From JAICKM01 sp050998805 (lineage in GTDB: Bacteria; Chloroflexota; Chloroflexia; QHBQ01; JAICKM01): DNA of 64,000 bases. Of this stretch, positions 13,686 through 20,692 are shown piece by piece. Positions within the stretch are counted from its first letter, which is position 1, and each line of letters opens with the position of its first letter. A program made the position numbers and the translations under genes. Where the stretch lies: the NCBI GenBank assembly GCA_050998805.1, contig JBPCPV010000031.1, positions 1-64,000 on the forward strand, read 5' to 3'. The notes under the pieces were generated by a model that was not told the origin of the DNA, did not search any database, and worked only from the letters and a program-made list of their open reading frames with translations.

Positions 13686-14767
13686 TGTCCGACCTATTCC
13701 CCGAACCCCCAGCCCCCAGCCCCCAGCCCCCGCACGGCCTTGACCTGCCGGGGCTGACCGCCACACTGCGGGCGGCTGCCGAGGCTGTGGACACCGAGAG
13801 GCGGCTGCCCTATGAGGGGCTGACCGCGATAGCCGAGCGCGGCCTCTGGGGTGCGCGGGTGCCGCGCGAGTACGGCGGGCTTGGGCTGACCGGAGCGCAG
13901 ATTTTCGATGTCTGTGAGGCTATCGGGGCGGGCTGCGGCGTCACCGCCCTGCTCTACGCGCAGCACCTTACCGCGTTGCCGTTCCTGCTGCGCTGGGGCG
14001 GGCCGGACGCGCCTGCGCTACTGAGGGCCTGTGCTCACGGTGAGGCGATCCTGGGGCTGGCGAGCAGCCAGGCGACGCGGCGGCCCGGCGGCCCAGTGAA
14101 GGCGGCCCACGTCAGCGACCGCCTGCTGATGAGCGGCGCTGTGCCCTGGTTCAGCGGCGTCGGCCTGATGACGCACGCCCTGCTCGCCGCGGACGACCCC
14201 GCAGCGGACCCCGACGACGGCCTGGCGATGGCCGTGGTGCCCTTCGGTCCGCCTGCGGTCAGCTTCTCGCCTCCGTTCGACCTGATCGTGCTCGGCGGCG
14301 GCCAGACCTGCTCTGCCAGGGTCGCCGACCTAGATGTGACCGGCGGCCTGCTCGACGCGCCGCCCACCCGCGCCGGAGTGCGGGCGGTGATGGAGGGCGC
14401 TGAGGCACCACTGCGCGGCTTCAACTCCGGCCTTGCGCGGGAGGCGCTCGAAATCTGCGCGAACACGCCCTATGCCCCGCCGGAAACACGCGCGGTGGTG
14501 GACTGGCTCTCAGCGCGGCTCGACGGACTCTGTGTGGGGCTGCGCGGCGCGATAGACACGCCCGGCCCCGCCGTCGAGGCCCACGTCGCCGCCTTGCTTA
14601 ACCTGCTCTGGGATCTGGGGCGGCTGGTCGTGAGCGCGGGGGCCGGATCGTCACTGAAGGTCGGCGCGCCCCACAACCGCATCGCTCGCGAGATCCTCTA
14701 CTACCAGGCCCGCACCCCTTACCCGTACATCGCGGGGCTGATCGGGGTGCATTTCGGGTTGTTCTAA
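13685..14767 (+). CDS. Acyl-CoA dehydrogenase family protein
   Basis: A 360-residue protein with the acyl-CoA dehydrogenase fold: an N-terminal helical part with ERGLWGARVPREYGGLGLTG, a middle beta domain (SGAVPWFSGVGLMTHALLAA) and a C-terminal helical bundle ending GAPHNRIAREILYYQARTP. The proteins most like it are flavin-dependent monooxygenase or dehydrogenase relatives (DszC/HpaA side of the family) rather than classical beta-oxidation enzymes; the catalytic Glu of the latter is not evident. The first 17 residues (PEPPAPSPQPP) are encoded by a CCCCCAG heptad array. Its stop overlaps the convergent RibD-like gene by 4 bp. Confidence 0.72.
   Translation: MSDLFPEPPAPSPQPPHGLDLPGLTATLRAAAEAVDTERRLPYEGLTAIAERGLWGARVPREYGGLGLTGAQIFDVCEAIGAGCGVTALLYAQHLTALPFLLRWGGPDAPALLRACAHGEAILGLASSQATRRPGGPVKAAHVSDRLLMSGAVPWFSGVGLMTHALLAADDPAADPDDGLAMAVVPFGPPAVSFSPPFDLIVLGGGQTCSARVADLDVTGGLLDAPPTRAGVRAVMEGAEAPLRGFNSGLAREALEICANTPYAPPETRAVVDWLSARLDGLCVGLRGAIDTPGPAVEAHVAALLNLLWDLGRLVVSAGAGSSLKVGAPHNRIAREILYYQARTPYPYIAGLIGVHFGLF
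13699..13726. repeat. Heptad array (CCCCCAG) inside the N-terminal codons
   Basis: CCCCGAA followed by three in-phase CCCCCAG units and CCCCCG. It lies inside the coding region of the acyl-CoA dehydrogenase-like protein and encodes its Pro-rich start. Confidence 0.7.
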
Positions 14768-15270
14768 CGCAGACTGTACCGCACCAGAAACGCGCCCTCG
14801 TTCAACTGCCTCAACTCCACCAGCCGTGCCCGCAGGTCGGGCACCGCGTCCTCGAAGATTCCGATCCCCCGCCCGAAGATCAGAGGCTCGACCGTCAGCC
14901 AGATTTCGTCCACCAAGTCTGCCGCGAGGAAAAGCGAATTGACCTGCGCGCCGCCGGTCAGCGCCGCAGCCATGTAGCCGCGCCGCTCCAGGTCGGCGAC
15001 GATGGCTGCCGGGGGAGCGTCGGTGAACTCGACCACGCCGGGCATCGCGGGCTGGCTGGGCGGGTCGCGCGTGAGCACGATGTGCAGGCGGCCCGGCAGG
15101 GGACTGGCGAGCGTCTTGTATGTGTTGTTGCCGAGGATCACCACGCCTGCTCGTCGCGTCTCCTCCCGGAAGATGCGCTTGTCCTGAGGCGAGGTCCAGT
15201 CGGAGAGGTGGGCGGCGTGGCGCGCCATTTTGCCGTCGAGTGTGACGGCGGCGATCAGGATTATCCGCAT
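14764..15270 (-). CDS. RibD C-terminal/dihydrofolate reductase-like family protein
   Basis: A 168-residue single-domain protein of the family that includes the pyrimidine reductase half of RibD and stand-alone reductases. It starts RIILIAAVTLDGKMAR and contains ILGNNTYKTL, a central LTGGAQVNSLFLAADLVDEI with the typical GGA/Q-N loop, and LTVEPLIFGRGIGIF. The usual N-terminal deaminase domain of RibD is absent, so a role in riboflavin synthesis is not implied. ATG 15270 follows AGGGG by 8 nt. It is convergent with, and overlaps by 4 bp, the acyl-CoA dehydrogenase-like gene. A dead partial copy lies at 1797-2030. Confidence 0.85.
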   Translation of the reverse strand: MRIILIAAVTLDGKMARHAAHLSDWTSPQDKRIFREETRRAGVVILGNNTYKTLASPLPGRLHIVLTRDPPSQPAMPGVVEFTDAPPAAIVADLERRGYMAAALTGGAQVNSLFLAADLVDEIWLTVEPLIFGRGIGIFEDAVPDLRARLVELRQLNEGAFLVRYSLR

Positions 15271-15284
15271 TTGCGCTTCCCCTC

Positions 15285-15313
15285 TTGTTCGCGTGTCCCG
15301 CGTGTGATACAAT
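15285..15313 (+). promoter_or_regulatory. Promoter of thiamine pyrophosphokinase, probably leaderless
   Basis: TTGTTC (15285-15290), a 17-nt spacer and TACAAT (15308-15313). The expected start falls at 15320-15321, on the ATG at 15321, which has no ribosome binding site. Confidence 0.55.
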
Positions 15314-15320
15314 TGCCGGG

Positions 15321-16010
15321 ATGACTATACAAATGGAAACGCAAAACACGCCGCGCCGGTTCGTGACAGCATGGATAGTTGCCGCAGGGCCGGAGGCCGC
15401 GCTCCCCGACTGGCCCTGGCTTCCGCGCCCGGATCTCGTGGTGGCCGCAGACGGCGGGCTGACGCACGCGCTCGCGCTCGGTCTAGTGCCTGCCGTCGCG
15501 CTCGGCGACTTCGACAGTCTGGACCAAGCCACCCTCGCCGAGTTCGAGGCCGCGCACCCCGAGGCGACGATCCGCCATTATGTGCATGAACTGAAGGTCG
15601 AGACCGACACCGAGGCGGCGGTTGTGGCCGCGGTGCAGGCTAGGGCGACCGAGATCGTGCTGACCGGGGTACTGGGCGGGCGCTGGGACCACAGCCTAGC
15701 CAACCTCCTGCTGTTGACCCACCCGCTGCTCGCCCAGGTGCAGGCGCGGATCATCACGGCGGACACCGAGATCTTCCTGCTGCGTGGGCACACCAACCGC
15801 CAGATCCACGGGCGGATCGGCGACTTGGTTTCGCTGCTGCCGCTCGACACGGTTGAGGGCGTGACCCTCAGCGGCCTGGAATACCCTCTGCTCGAAGAGA
15901 CGCTCTACGGCGGCTTCGGGCGCGGGGTGAGCAATGTGCTGCGGAACCGGCTGGCGAGCGTCGGCATACGCTCCGGCCTCTGCTGGGTGGTCGTTACCCA
16001 CGCGGCTTGA
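15321..16010 (+). CDS. Thiamine pyrophosphokinase
   Basis: Transfers pyrophosphate from ATP to thiamine to make the cofactor TPP. The signature elements are VVAADGGLTHALALGLVPAV, GDFDSLD (the metal/thiamine site), ETDTEAAV and the glycine-rich GVLGGRWDHSLANLLLL. The C-terminal domain closes with RGVSNVLRNRLASVGIRSGLCWVVV, slightly divergent from the usual TxGLSN. The length of 229 residues is normal. The start at 15321 is preferred over the longer frame at 15285, which lies upstream of the predicted transcript start. A second ATG at 15333 is possible. No TPP riboswitch precedes it. Confidence 0.88.
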   Translation: MTIQMETQNTPRRFVTAWIVAAGPEAALPDWPWLPRPDLVVAADGGLTHALALGLVPAVALGDFDSLDQATLAEFEAAHPEATIRHYVHELKVETDTEAAVVAAVQARATEIVLTGVLGGRWDHSLANLLLLTHPLLAQVQARIITADTEIFLLRGHTNRQIHGRIGDLVSLLPLDTVEGVTLSGLEYPLLEETLYGGFGRGVSNVLRNRLASVGIRSGLCWVVVTHAA

Positions 16011-16013
16011 CCA

Positions 16014-16072
16014 AGATGATCATCTCCCTGCCCCTTGATCCCCTGATCATCTTAGGTGGGTTGATCATCTTT
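16014..16072. repeat. Three direct copies of TGATCATCT downstream of the TPK gene
   Basis: TGATCATCT recurs at 16017-16025, 16044-16052 and 16062-16070. The first copy lies in a perfect 12-bp palindrome AGATGATCATCT (16014-16025). The copies begin 4 bp after the stop codon and precede the inverted-repeat element at 16166. No function can be assigned. Confidence 0.5.
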
Positions 16073-16165
16073 GGCGGAGTAGGTGACCATTCTCCGAGGA
16101 TCGCCATTTACTGCTGGTTGGCGATGCCATAGACCGCCATTGCCTAAGCCTTTTCGGTGGGGAGG

Positions 16166-16329
16166 GCTGCTGGTTCGTAGTGAGCACTTTAACGTTTGGT
16201 GTGAAAGTTCGTTTCGTGCTTAGTTTCGTCCTCGCCAGGGGTGGAAGATCGGGATCTTGCCCGGTCAACACGCCTGCGGGCCGCCGACTTTCACACCAAA
16301 CATTAAAGTGCTCACTACGAACCAGCAGC
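16166..16329. mobile_element. MITE-like element with 43-bp inverted repeats
   Basis: Arms 16166-16208 and 16287-16329 are reverse complements at 42 of 43 positions and flank 78 bp of non-coding sequence. The inner ends carry ACTTTCACACCAAAC, the same sequence that follows the transposase remnant at 2331-2353. It lies between the convergent thiamine pyrophosphokinase and hydrolase genes. A long stem could also stop transcription from both sides. No target-site duplication is evident, and no gene is encoded in the 340-bp interval. Confidence 0.7.
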
Positions 16330-16351
16330 GCTGCCTGCTACACGCTGGCGG

Positions 16352-17122
16352 TCACCCGTTCTGCACAAGCCAGTTCAGGACGCGCCCGATGAAGACCTCG
16401 CCGCCCTGCTGCGTCATCGGCCAGAAGTGGCCGACCTTCGGCTGGATCCATAGCTCGGCACGTGGTATCTCACGCGCCTGTTGCTCGGCGTGGTGGAGCG
16501 GCAGGAAGTCGCCCATGCCGCCGGCACCGACGAGCACAGGGCAGGGGATCTCCGACATGTGACCAGCCAGCCCTGGCTCCCACTCCCCGTCAGTCAGCGC
16601 GAGCGAGGCGGCGACGTAGTCGGCGAGCATGGCCTGCGCCTCGGCCTTAGTCATGCCGTGGCGCTCGTGCATCTGCTGCATGAACTCGAGGGACTGCCCG
16701 GCACCGAGTAGGTGCTCGTACTGGCCGCGCTCTTCCAGCGGCCACTCGGCGTTTGCAGCCCAGGCGACTATCGAGCGGACCAGTTCGGGGTGTTCGATGC
16801 CGAGCAAGAGGCCGATCACCCCGCCGTCAGAGATGCCGACGACATGCGCCGGCTGCGCGTCGAGAGCGCGCAGCAGCCTAGCCACGTCGTCCATATCCCG
16901 GTGGTAGAAGTCGGGTGGGTAGTCTATCTGCGGTGGGCGCGACCGCCCGTAGCCGCGCCGGTCGGGGGCGAGCACACGGTATCCGCGCTCCGCGAGCCGC
17001 CCCATGACGTGACCGAACTGGCTCCGCGCCGTGCTGAACGCCCCGTGCAGCAGCAGGACCGGCGTGCCCTGCCCCTCGTCTTCGTAATATAGTTGCACTC
17101 CATTTACTTCTTGGAACGGCAT
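16352..17122 (-). CDS. Alpha/beta hydrolase
   Basis: A 256-residue alpha/beta-hydrolase fold enzyme. It has the oxyanion-hole motif LLLHGAFSTARSQF, the nucleophile elbow V-G-I-S-D-G-G (Ser near residue 98) and the catalytic His in PKVGHFWPMTQQGGE near the C-terminus. It also has the YYEDEGQGTPVLLLHG start usual for esterases, epoxide hydrolases and haloperoxidase-type proteins. GGGGAG is 4-5 nt before the ATG. It follows the methyltransferase gene across a 78-bp gap occupied by a GTTAGTG heptad array and may share its transcript. Substrate unknown. Confidence 0.88.
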   Translation of the reverse strand: MPFQEVNGVQLYYEDEGQGTPVLLLHGAFSTARSQFGHVMGRLAERGYRVLAPDRRGYGRSRPPQIDYPPDFYHRDMDDVARLLRALDAQPAHVVGISDGGVIGLLLGIEHPELVRSIVAWAANAEWPLEERGQYEHLLGAGQSLEFMQQMHERHGMTKAEAQAMLADYVAASLALTDGEWEPGLAGHMSEIPCPVLVGAGGMGDFLPLHHAEQQAREIPRAELWIQPKVGHFWPMTQQGGEVFIGRVLNWLVQNG

Positions 17123-17132
17123 ACGTCTCCCC

Positions 17133-17181
17133 GTTAGTGGTTAGTGGTTGGTGGTTAGTCGTTAGCGGCTGGTGGTTGAAA
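17133..17181. repeat. Heptad array (GTTAGTG type), seven in-phase units
   Basis: Units read GTTAGTG, GTTAGTG, GTTGGTG, GTTAGTC, GTTAGCG, GCTGGTG and GTTGAAA. They begin 11 bp before the hydrolase start codon, in the gap to the methyltransferase stop. Confidence 0.85.
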
Positions 17182-17200
17182 GCTGAGGTACTGGGTGCGT

Positions 17201-18001
17201 TTACAGCAGCGAGCCGACGGCGTTCTCGGCGTTGACTAACGAGGCGCTGTGGTCGCTTGGGGCGGGCTGATCGAGTTTGGACGGGGGCAGCTTCAGGCCG
17301 CCGAAGATAGCTCGCTCTACGTAGCGGTAGAAGCAGTCGGCCTCGCCGAAGCTGGCCTCGCGCAGCCAGATCAGTTGGTCCTCCACTGTGTCCGGCAGGT
17401 CGGCCCTCAGCTCGAGTGAGCGCCGGTGGGCGGCGTAGCCGTAGTCGGCGGGCAGTTCTTTGCCGCCGGCTGCGGCCTGCTGTCGGTTGTAGAGCAGCAG
17501 GTGGTATGGGAAGAGCTCGGCGGACGGCAGGCGCACACGATCGGAGAGGAGGAAGAGGCCGCCGGGCCGCAACTGGTCGGCCACCCAGCCGAATAGCGCA
17601 CGCTTGCCGATGCCGTCGAGGTGGTGGATCGATTGGACACCGATCGCCGCGTCGAACGTGGCTTCTCCGGCAAGCGGAGAGAGGTCGGCCATCGAGCGGC
17701 GAAACAGCTTGTAGCGCCCCGGATAGGCTCTCAGGCGCTTCTCGGCGGCTTCGAGCATCGGCACCGACATGTCGACCCCGACCACCGACGACCCAGGCAG
17801 CCGGTTCAGCAGCATTTCGGAAACCATGCCGTCGCCGCAGCCGAGATCGAGTATGCGCGTGCCTTTGGGTTGGAGTTCCGCCACCAGCGCGACGAGCATA
17901 TCGAGCTGCGCTCGCCTGTTCGGGTTGCCCCCGCAGCTCGAGGTCGCTAGCCACTCCGCGACGGCGGCGGGGTCGCTCCAATCTTGCACGGCAGGCTTCA
18001 C
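17201..18001 (-). CDS. Class I SAM-dependent methyltransferase
   Basis: A 266-residue methyltransferase with motif I ILDLGCGDGMVSEMLLNRLPG (about residues 50-70), the acidic ribose-binding residue in VVGVDMSVPMLEAA, and post-motif FDAAIGVQSIHHLD. The second half carries RPGGLFLLSDRV (motif III). It is closest to ubiE/trans-aconitate type small-molecule methyltransferases, but the substrate cannot be read. The start is GTG with AGAGGGA upstream. It starts 12 bp after the PPOX gene stop and lies in the same minus-strand group. Confidence 0.87.
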   Translation of the reverse strand: MKPAVQDWSDPAAVAEWLATSSCGGNPNRRAQLDMLVALVAELQPKGTRILDLGCGDGMVSEMLLNRLPGSSVVGVDMSVPMLEAAEKRLRAYPGRYKLFRRSMADLSPLAGEATFDAAIGVQSIHHLDGIGKRALFGWVADQLRPGGLFLLSDRVRLPSAELFPYHLLLYNRQQAAAGGKELPADYGYAAHRRSLELRADLPDTVEDQLIWLREASFGEADCFYRYVERAIFGGLKLPPSKLDQPAPSDHSASLVNAENAVGSLL

Positions 18002-18013
18002 GGCAGAATCCCT

Positions 18014-18442
18014 CTACGAGTAGGCGCGGAACTTCGTCGGTGTGATGCGGATCACCTCGCTGTAGTCTGCGGCCATCGAGTCGAGTGTCCAGTGGTTCGA
18101 GGCCAGCTTCTTTGCGTACTTCTCGGCGTATGCCGGTGCCGACGCGGCGACATCGGCGTGGGTGAGCAGCTCTGCCTCACCCTCGATCAGCACCACATCG
18201 CTCCCGTCGTGGGTGTCGTCGAGCGACAGCATCACATTCTTGTTCTGCCGCAGGTTGCGGATCTTCTGGTCGGGCTTGCTGAACACCAGGATCGTCTGAC
18301 CGTCCCATAGGAACCAGACCGGCACGAGGTGGGGCCTGCCGTCGGGGCGTGTCGTTCCGATCCAAAGCATGAGATCCTGGCGCAGGCGCTCGTCTGCGTG
18401 CTTGTTGTTAGGCTGTGACAGGTCCAGTGTAGCTTTTTGCAT
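18014..18442 (-). CDS. PPOX-class (pyridoxamine 5'-phosphate oxidase-like) F420- or flavin-dependent protein
   Basis: A 142-residue split-barrel protein with LMLWIGTTRPDGRPHLVPVWFLWDGQ, the usual cofactor-binding beginning, and KIRNLRQNKNVMLSLDD. Many actinobacterial and chloroflexal relatives bind F420, and cofC/cofD are in this window, but FMN or heme binding cannot be excluded. AAGGAG lies upstream of the ATG, within the last codons of a HicB-like remnant. It is the first intact gene of a PPOX-methyltransferase-hydrolase series. Confidence 0.82.
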   Translation of the reverse strand: MQKATLDLSQPNNKHADERLRQDLMLWIGTTRPDGRPHLVPVWFLWDGQTILVFSKPDQKIRNLRQNKNVMLSLDDTHDGSDVVLIEGEAELLTHADVAASAPAYAEKYAKKLASNHWTLDSMAADYSEVIRITPTKFRAYS

Positions 18443-18447
18443 TTCAG

Positions 18448-18588
18448 TTATTCTCCTTGATTCGGTAGCGGTAAATGCCTAGCGACGCGGAAGGACATCC
18501 AATCTTCCAGCGCGGAGGCAAGTTCTTTCCGGCAAGCGTCGAATGTCGGTTCATTGGCCCAGACTCCATCGAATCCGGGGATCTCACG
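18448..18588 (-). pseudogene. Truncated HicB/UPF0150-like antitoxin remnant
   Basis: A 46-codon frame without a usable start reads EIPGFDGVWANEPTFDACRK, then ELASALEDWMSFRVARHLPLP, and stops 5 bp before the PPOX start. This is the typical core of HicB-family antitoxins (EIPGFxGVWAxxxTxxxCRxxL followed by RxxxxxPLP). The N-terminal strands and any HicA partner are missing. The retained end still supplies the ribosome binding site of the next gene, which may explain its survival. Confidence 0.6.
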
Positions 18589-18593
18589 GGTAT

Positions 18594-18968
18594 TCAGAAC
18601 GTCTCCGTGGCGCGCGAGCCGAACTCGCTGAGGCGGAGGTAGGCCAGCCGCCTTGCGCCGCCGGTCAGTTCGCCTTCGTCGGCCACATAGCCGCCGAGCA
18701 AATGCTCGGCCTTCTGCCAGACTTTGCCGAGGGCATCCTCGGCGCGCGCCACGTCTTGCGCGCGCAGCGAGGCCGCGATTGCGTCCAGGGCCTGCGGCGT
18801 CGTCTCGAAGCTCTCACTGTCGAAATCGGCCTCGAGCGCCGTCGCCAGGCTGTTCACTGCCCCTTCCGGCGCAGTGAACCCCCGGCCGCGGATCTCGCCC
18901 TCCAGCCGCTCCACAAACTCGGCCCGGTGCTGCTCGAGCAGATAGGAAAGCCACTCGTTTGTCTTCAC
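18594..18968 (-). CDS. Hypothetical helical protein, 124 residues
   Basis: No family recognised. The protein is almost entirely alpha-helical and acidic (WLSYLLEQHRAEFVERLEGE, DALGKVWQKAEHLLGGYVAD), without membrane segments. This is reminiscent of N-terminal sensor or regulator helical bundles, but no homology is claimed. GTG 18968 is chosen because AAGGGG lies about 8 nt upstream; the frame is open further upstream but crosses the -10 box at 18997. It is divergent from the glycosidase-like gene and followed by the HicB-like remnant. Confidence 0.55.
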   Translation of the reverse strand: MKTNEWLSYLLEQHRAEFVERLEGEIRGRGFTAPEGAVNSLATALEADFDSESFETTPQALDAIAASLRAQDVARAEDALGKVWQKAEHLLGGYVADEGELTGGARRLAYLRLSEFGSRATETF

Positions 18969-18996
18969 CCGCGCCACCCCTTCGCTTGTCTCTTGT

Positions 18997-19062
18997 ATTA
19001 TACACGAATCCGAAAAACAGGACCATTGTCCTATTGCGCCTGCCCGCCGGCTTTGGTACAAT
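18997..19062. promoter_or_regulatory. Divergent promoter region
   Basis: On the minus strand a TATAAT lies at 18997-19002 for the 124-residue protein. On the plus strand TTGCGC (19034-19039), a 17-nt spacer and TACAAT (19057-19062) serve the glycosidase-like gene. A short inverted repeat AGGAC-CATT-GTCCT (19019-19032) lies between them and could be a shared operator. Confidence 0.45.
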
Positions 19063-19119
19063 TAGCGGGGCGGGGTGCGCCTGAGCATCACACGCCTCAC
19101 ATCCGAAAGGCTTTTCCGA

Positions 19120-20685
19120 ATGTTCGACCGATCCACGAAGCGAGACCTGCGGGGCGTGCAGCTGCTCGCGCTGGGGCTGCTGCTTGGCGGCGCACTCGCG
19201 GCCCATACCCCCGTCCAAGCGGCACCGGGGCACGCCGGCGGCGGACCCAAGCTGCTGCTCGCGTTCTACTACATGTGGTATGGCCCGACCAGCTTCGGCA
19301 ACAGCCAGATGAGTGACGCCCCGGCCGCGCCATACATCTCCGACCACCCCGACGTGATCGAGCGGCAGGTGACCGAGGCGCAGGGCGCGGGGATCGACGC
19401 CTTCGTCTCCTCATGGCAGGGTGTCGGCTCGGACACGGCGAAGAACTTCGGCAAGCTGCTCACGGTCGCTGCGCGACATAACTTCAAGGCAACCATCTAC
19501 TTCGAGACAAACTACGCCCTCCAACACGGCGACGTGACTTCCCAGCTCGGGGCCTTCCTCGCCCAGTACCAGGGCGACCCCTCCTTCCTCCACTGGAACG
19601 ACAAGCCGGTCATCTTCTTTTGGTCGCCGCAGTCGCTCCCTGGAGGGGTCGCAGCGTGGGGTGCGATCCGCAAGCAGCTCGACCCCGGCCACAACCAGGT
19701 CTGGTCGGTTGACGCCACCGACAAGGCGTACCTTGACGTGTTCGACACGGTCCATTTCTTCAGCGGCGGCAAATGGAGAGTGAGCACTAACGTGGCCGCG
19801 GTGGACAGCCAGTGGCGTGGTATCACCGACAGCTACAATGCTGCCCACGGCACGGACCGCCTCTGGACGGCAGACGTGATCCCGGGCTGGGACGAGAGCC
19901 GCATCCAGCCGCCCCGGCCCTCGCCGAAAGTCTTCCCCCGCAACGGCGGCACCGCTTATGAGGACAACTGGAAGGCGGCCCTGGCCTCCAACCCCGATAT
20001 GATCGCCATCACTAGCTACAACGAGTGGTTCGAGGACACCCAGATCGAGCCGAGCGTTTCATACGGCACGCAATACCTCGACATCACCCGGCAGTATGCC
20101 GCCGCGTGGAAGGGAACTGCGGCGCAGCCCGCGGCCGGCGGTGCCTGCTCCGGCGGCAGCTTCTTCGCGCAGACCGGCCACGCGATCTGCCGGCAGATGG
20201 AGAGCTACTGGCGGCAATACGGCGGCCTCGCGCAGTTCGGTTACCCGATAAGCGACCCGCTGTCTGAGGTCAGCGCCACCGACGGCAAGGCTTACACCGT
20301 GCAGTATTTCGAGCGCGCCCGCTTCGAGCTGCACCCAGAGAACGCTCCTCCCTACGACGTGATGCTCGGCCTGCTCGGCCGCCAGTTTCACAACCCCGAT
20401 CCGCCAGCTGCTCCATTGAACGACGGGGTACACCAGTTTTTGCCTCAGACGGGGCACAACGTCGGTGCGCTGTTCTACACGCACTGGCAGCAGCACGGCG
20501 GGTTGTTCGTCAACGGCTACCCAATCTCCGAAGCCTTCACCGAGCAGGGAGGGGACGGCAAGCCGTACACTGTGCAATATTTCGAGCGCGCCCGCTTCGA
20601 GCTGCACCCGGAGAACGCCCCGCCTTTTAATGTGCTGCTCGGCGTCCTCGGCCGCCAGGCGTTGGCAGCGCGCGGCGGCCATTAG
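19120..20685 (+). CDS. Secreted glycoside hydrolase family 99-like protein with two C-terminal repeats
   Basis: Predicted exported protein with a signal peptide of about 34 residues (LLALGLLLGGALAAHTPVQA). The main domain (about 43-350) has LLAFYYMWYGPTSFG, DAFVSSWQG, ATIYFETNYA and ITSYNEWFEDTQIEPS. These are the hallmarks of GH99/GH71-like endo-glycosidase relatives acting on mannans or similar glycans. Two near-identical repeats of about 75 residues follow (20160-20385 and 20435-20662), each ending YTVQYFERARFELHPEN. They look like cell-wall or glycan-binding units. ATG 19120 is preferred; GTG 19075 would add 15 residues. The AlkZ/YcaQ-like gene follows after 7 bp. Confidence 0.78.
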   Translation: MFDRSTKRDLRGVQLLALGLLLGGALAAHTPVQAAPGHAGGGPKLLLAFYYMWYGPTSFGNSQMSDAPAAPYISDHPDVIERQVTEAQGAGIDAFVSSWQGVGSDTAKNFGKLLTVAARHNFKATIYFETNYALQHGDVTSQLGAFLAQYQGDPSFLHWNDKPVIFFWSPQSLPGGVAAWGAIRKQLDPGHNQVWSVDATDKAYLDVFDTVHFFSGGKWRVSTNVAAVDSQWRGITDSYNAAHGTDRLWTADVIPGWDESRIQPPRPSPKVFPRNGGTAYEDNWKAALASNPDMIAITSYNEWFEDTQIEPSVSYGTQYLDITRQYAAAWKGTAAQPAAGGACSGGSFFAQTGHAICRQMESYWRQYGGLAQFGYPISDPLSEVSATDGKAYTVQYFERARFELHPENAPPYDVMLGLLGRQFHNPDPPAAPLNDGVHQFLPQTGHNVGALFYTHWQQHGGLFVNGYPISEAFTEQGGDGKPYTVQYFERARFELHPENAPPFNVLLGVLGRQALAARGGH

Positions 20686-20692
20686 CCGGAAG

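Noticed and set aside
15271..15320. TPP riboswitch before thiamine pyrophosphokinase
   Set aside because: The region between the divergent starts is only 50 bp and holds a promoter; none of the conserved THI-box sequence is present.
17133..17181. CRISPR array
   Set aside because: Heptad units without spacers and far shorter than CRISPR repeats; no cas genes in the window.
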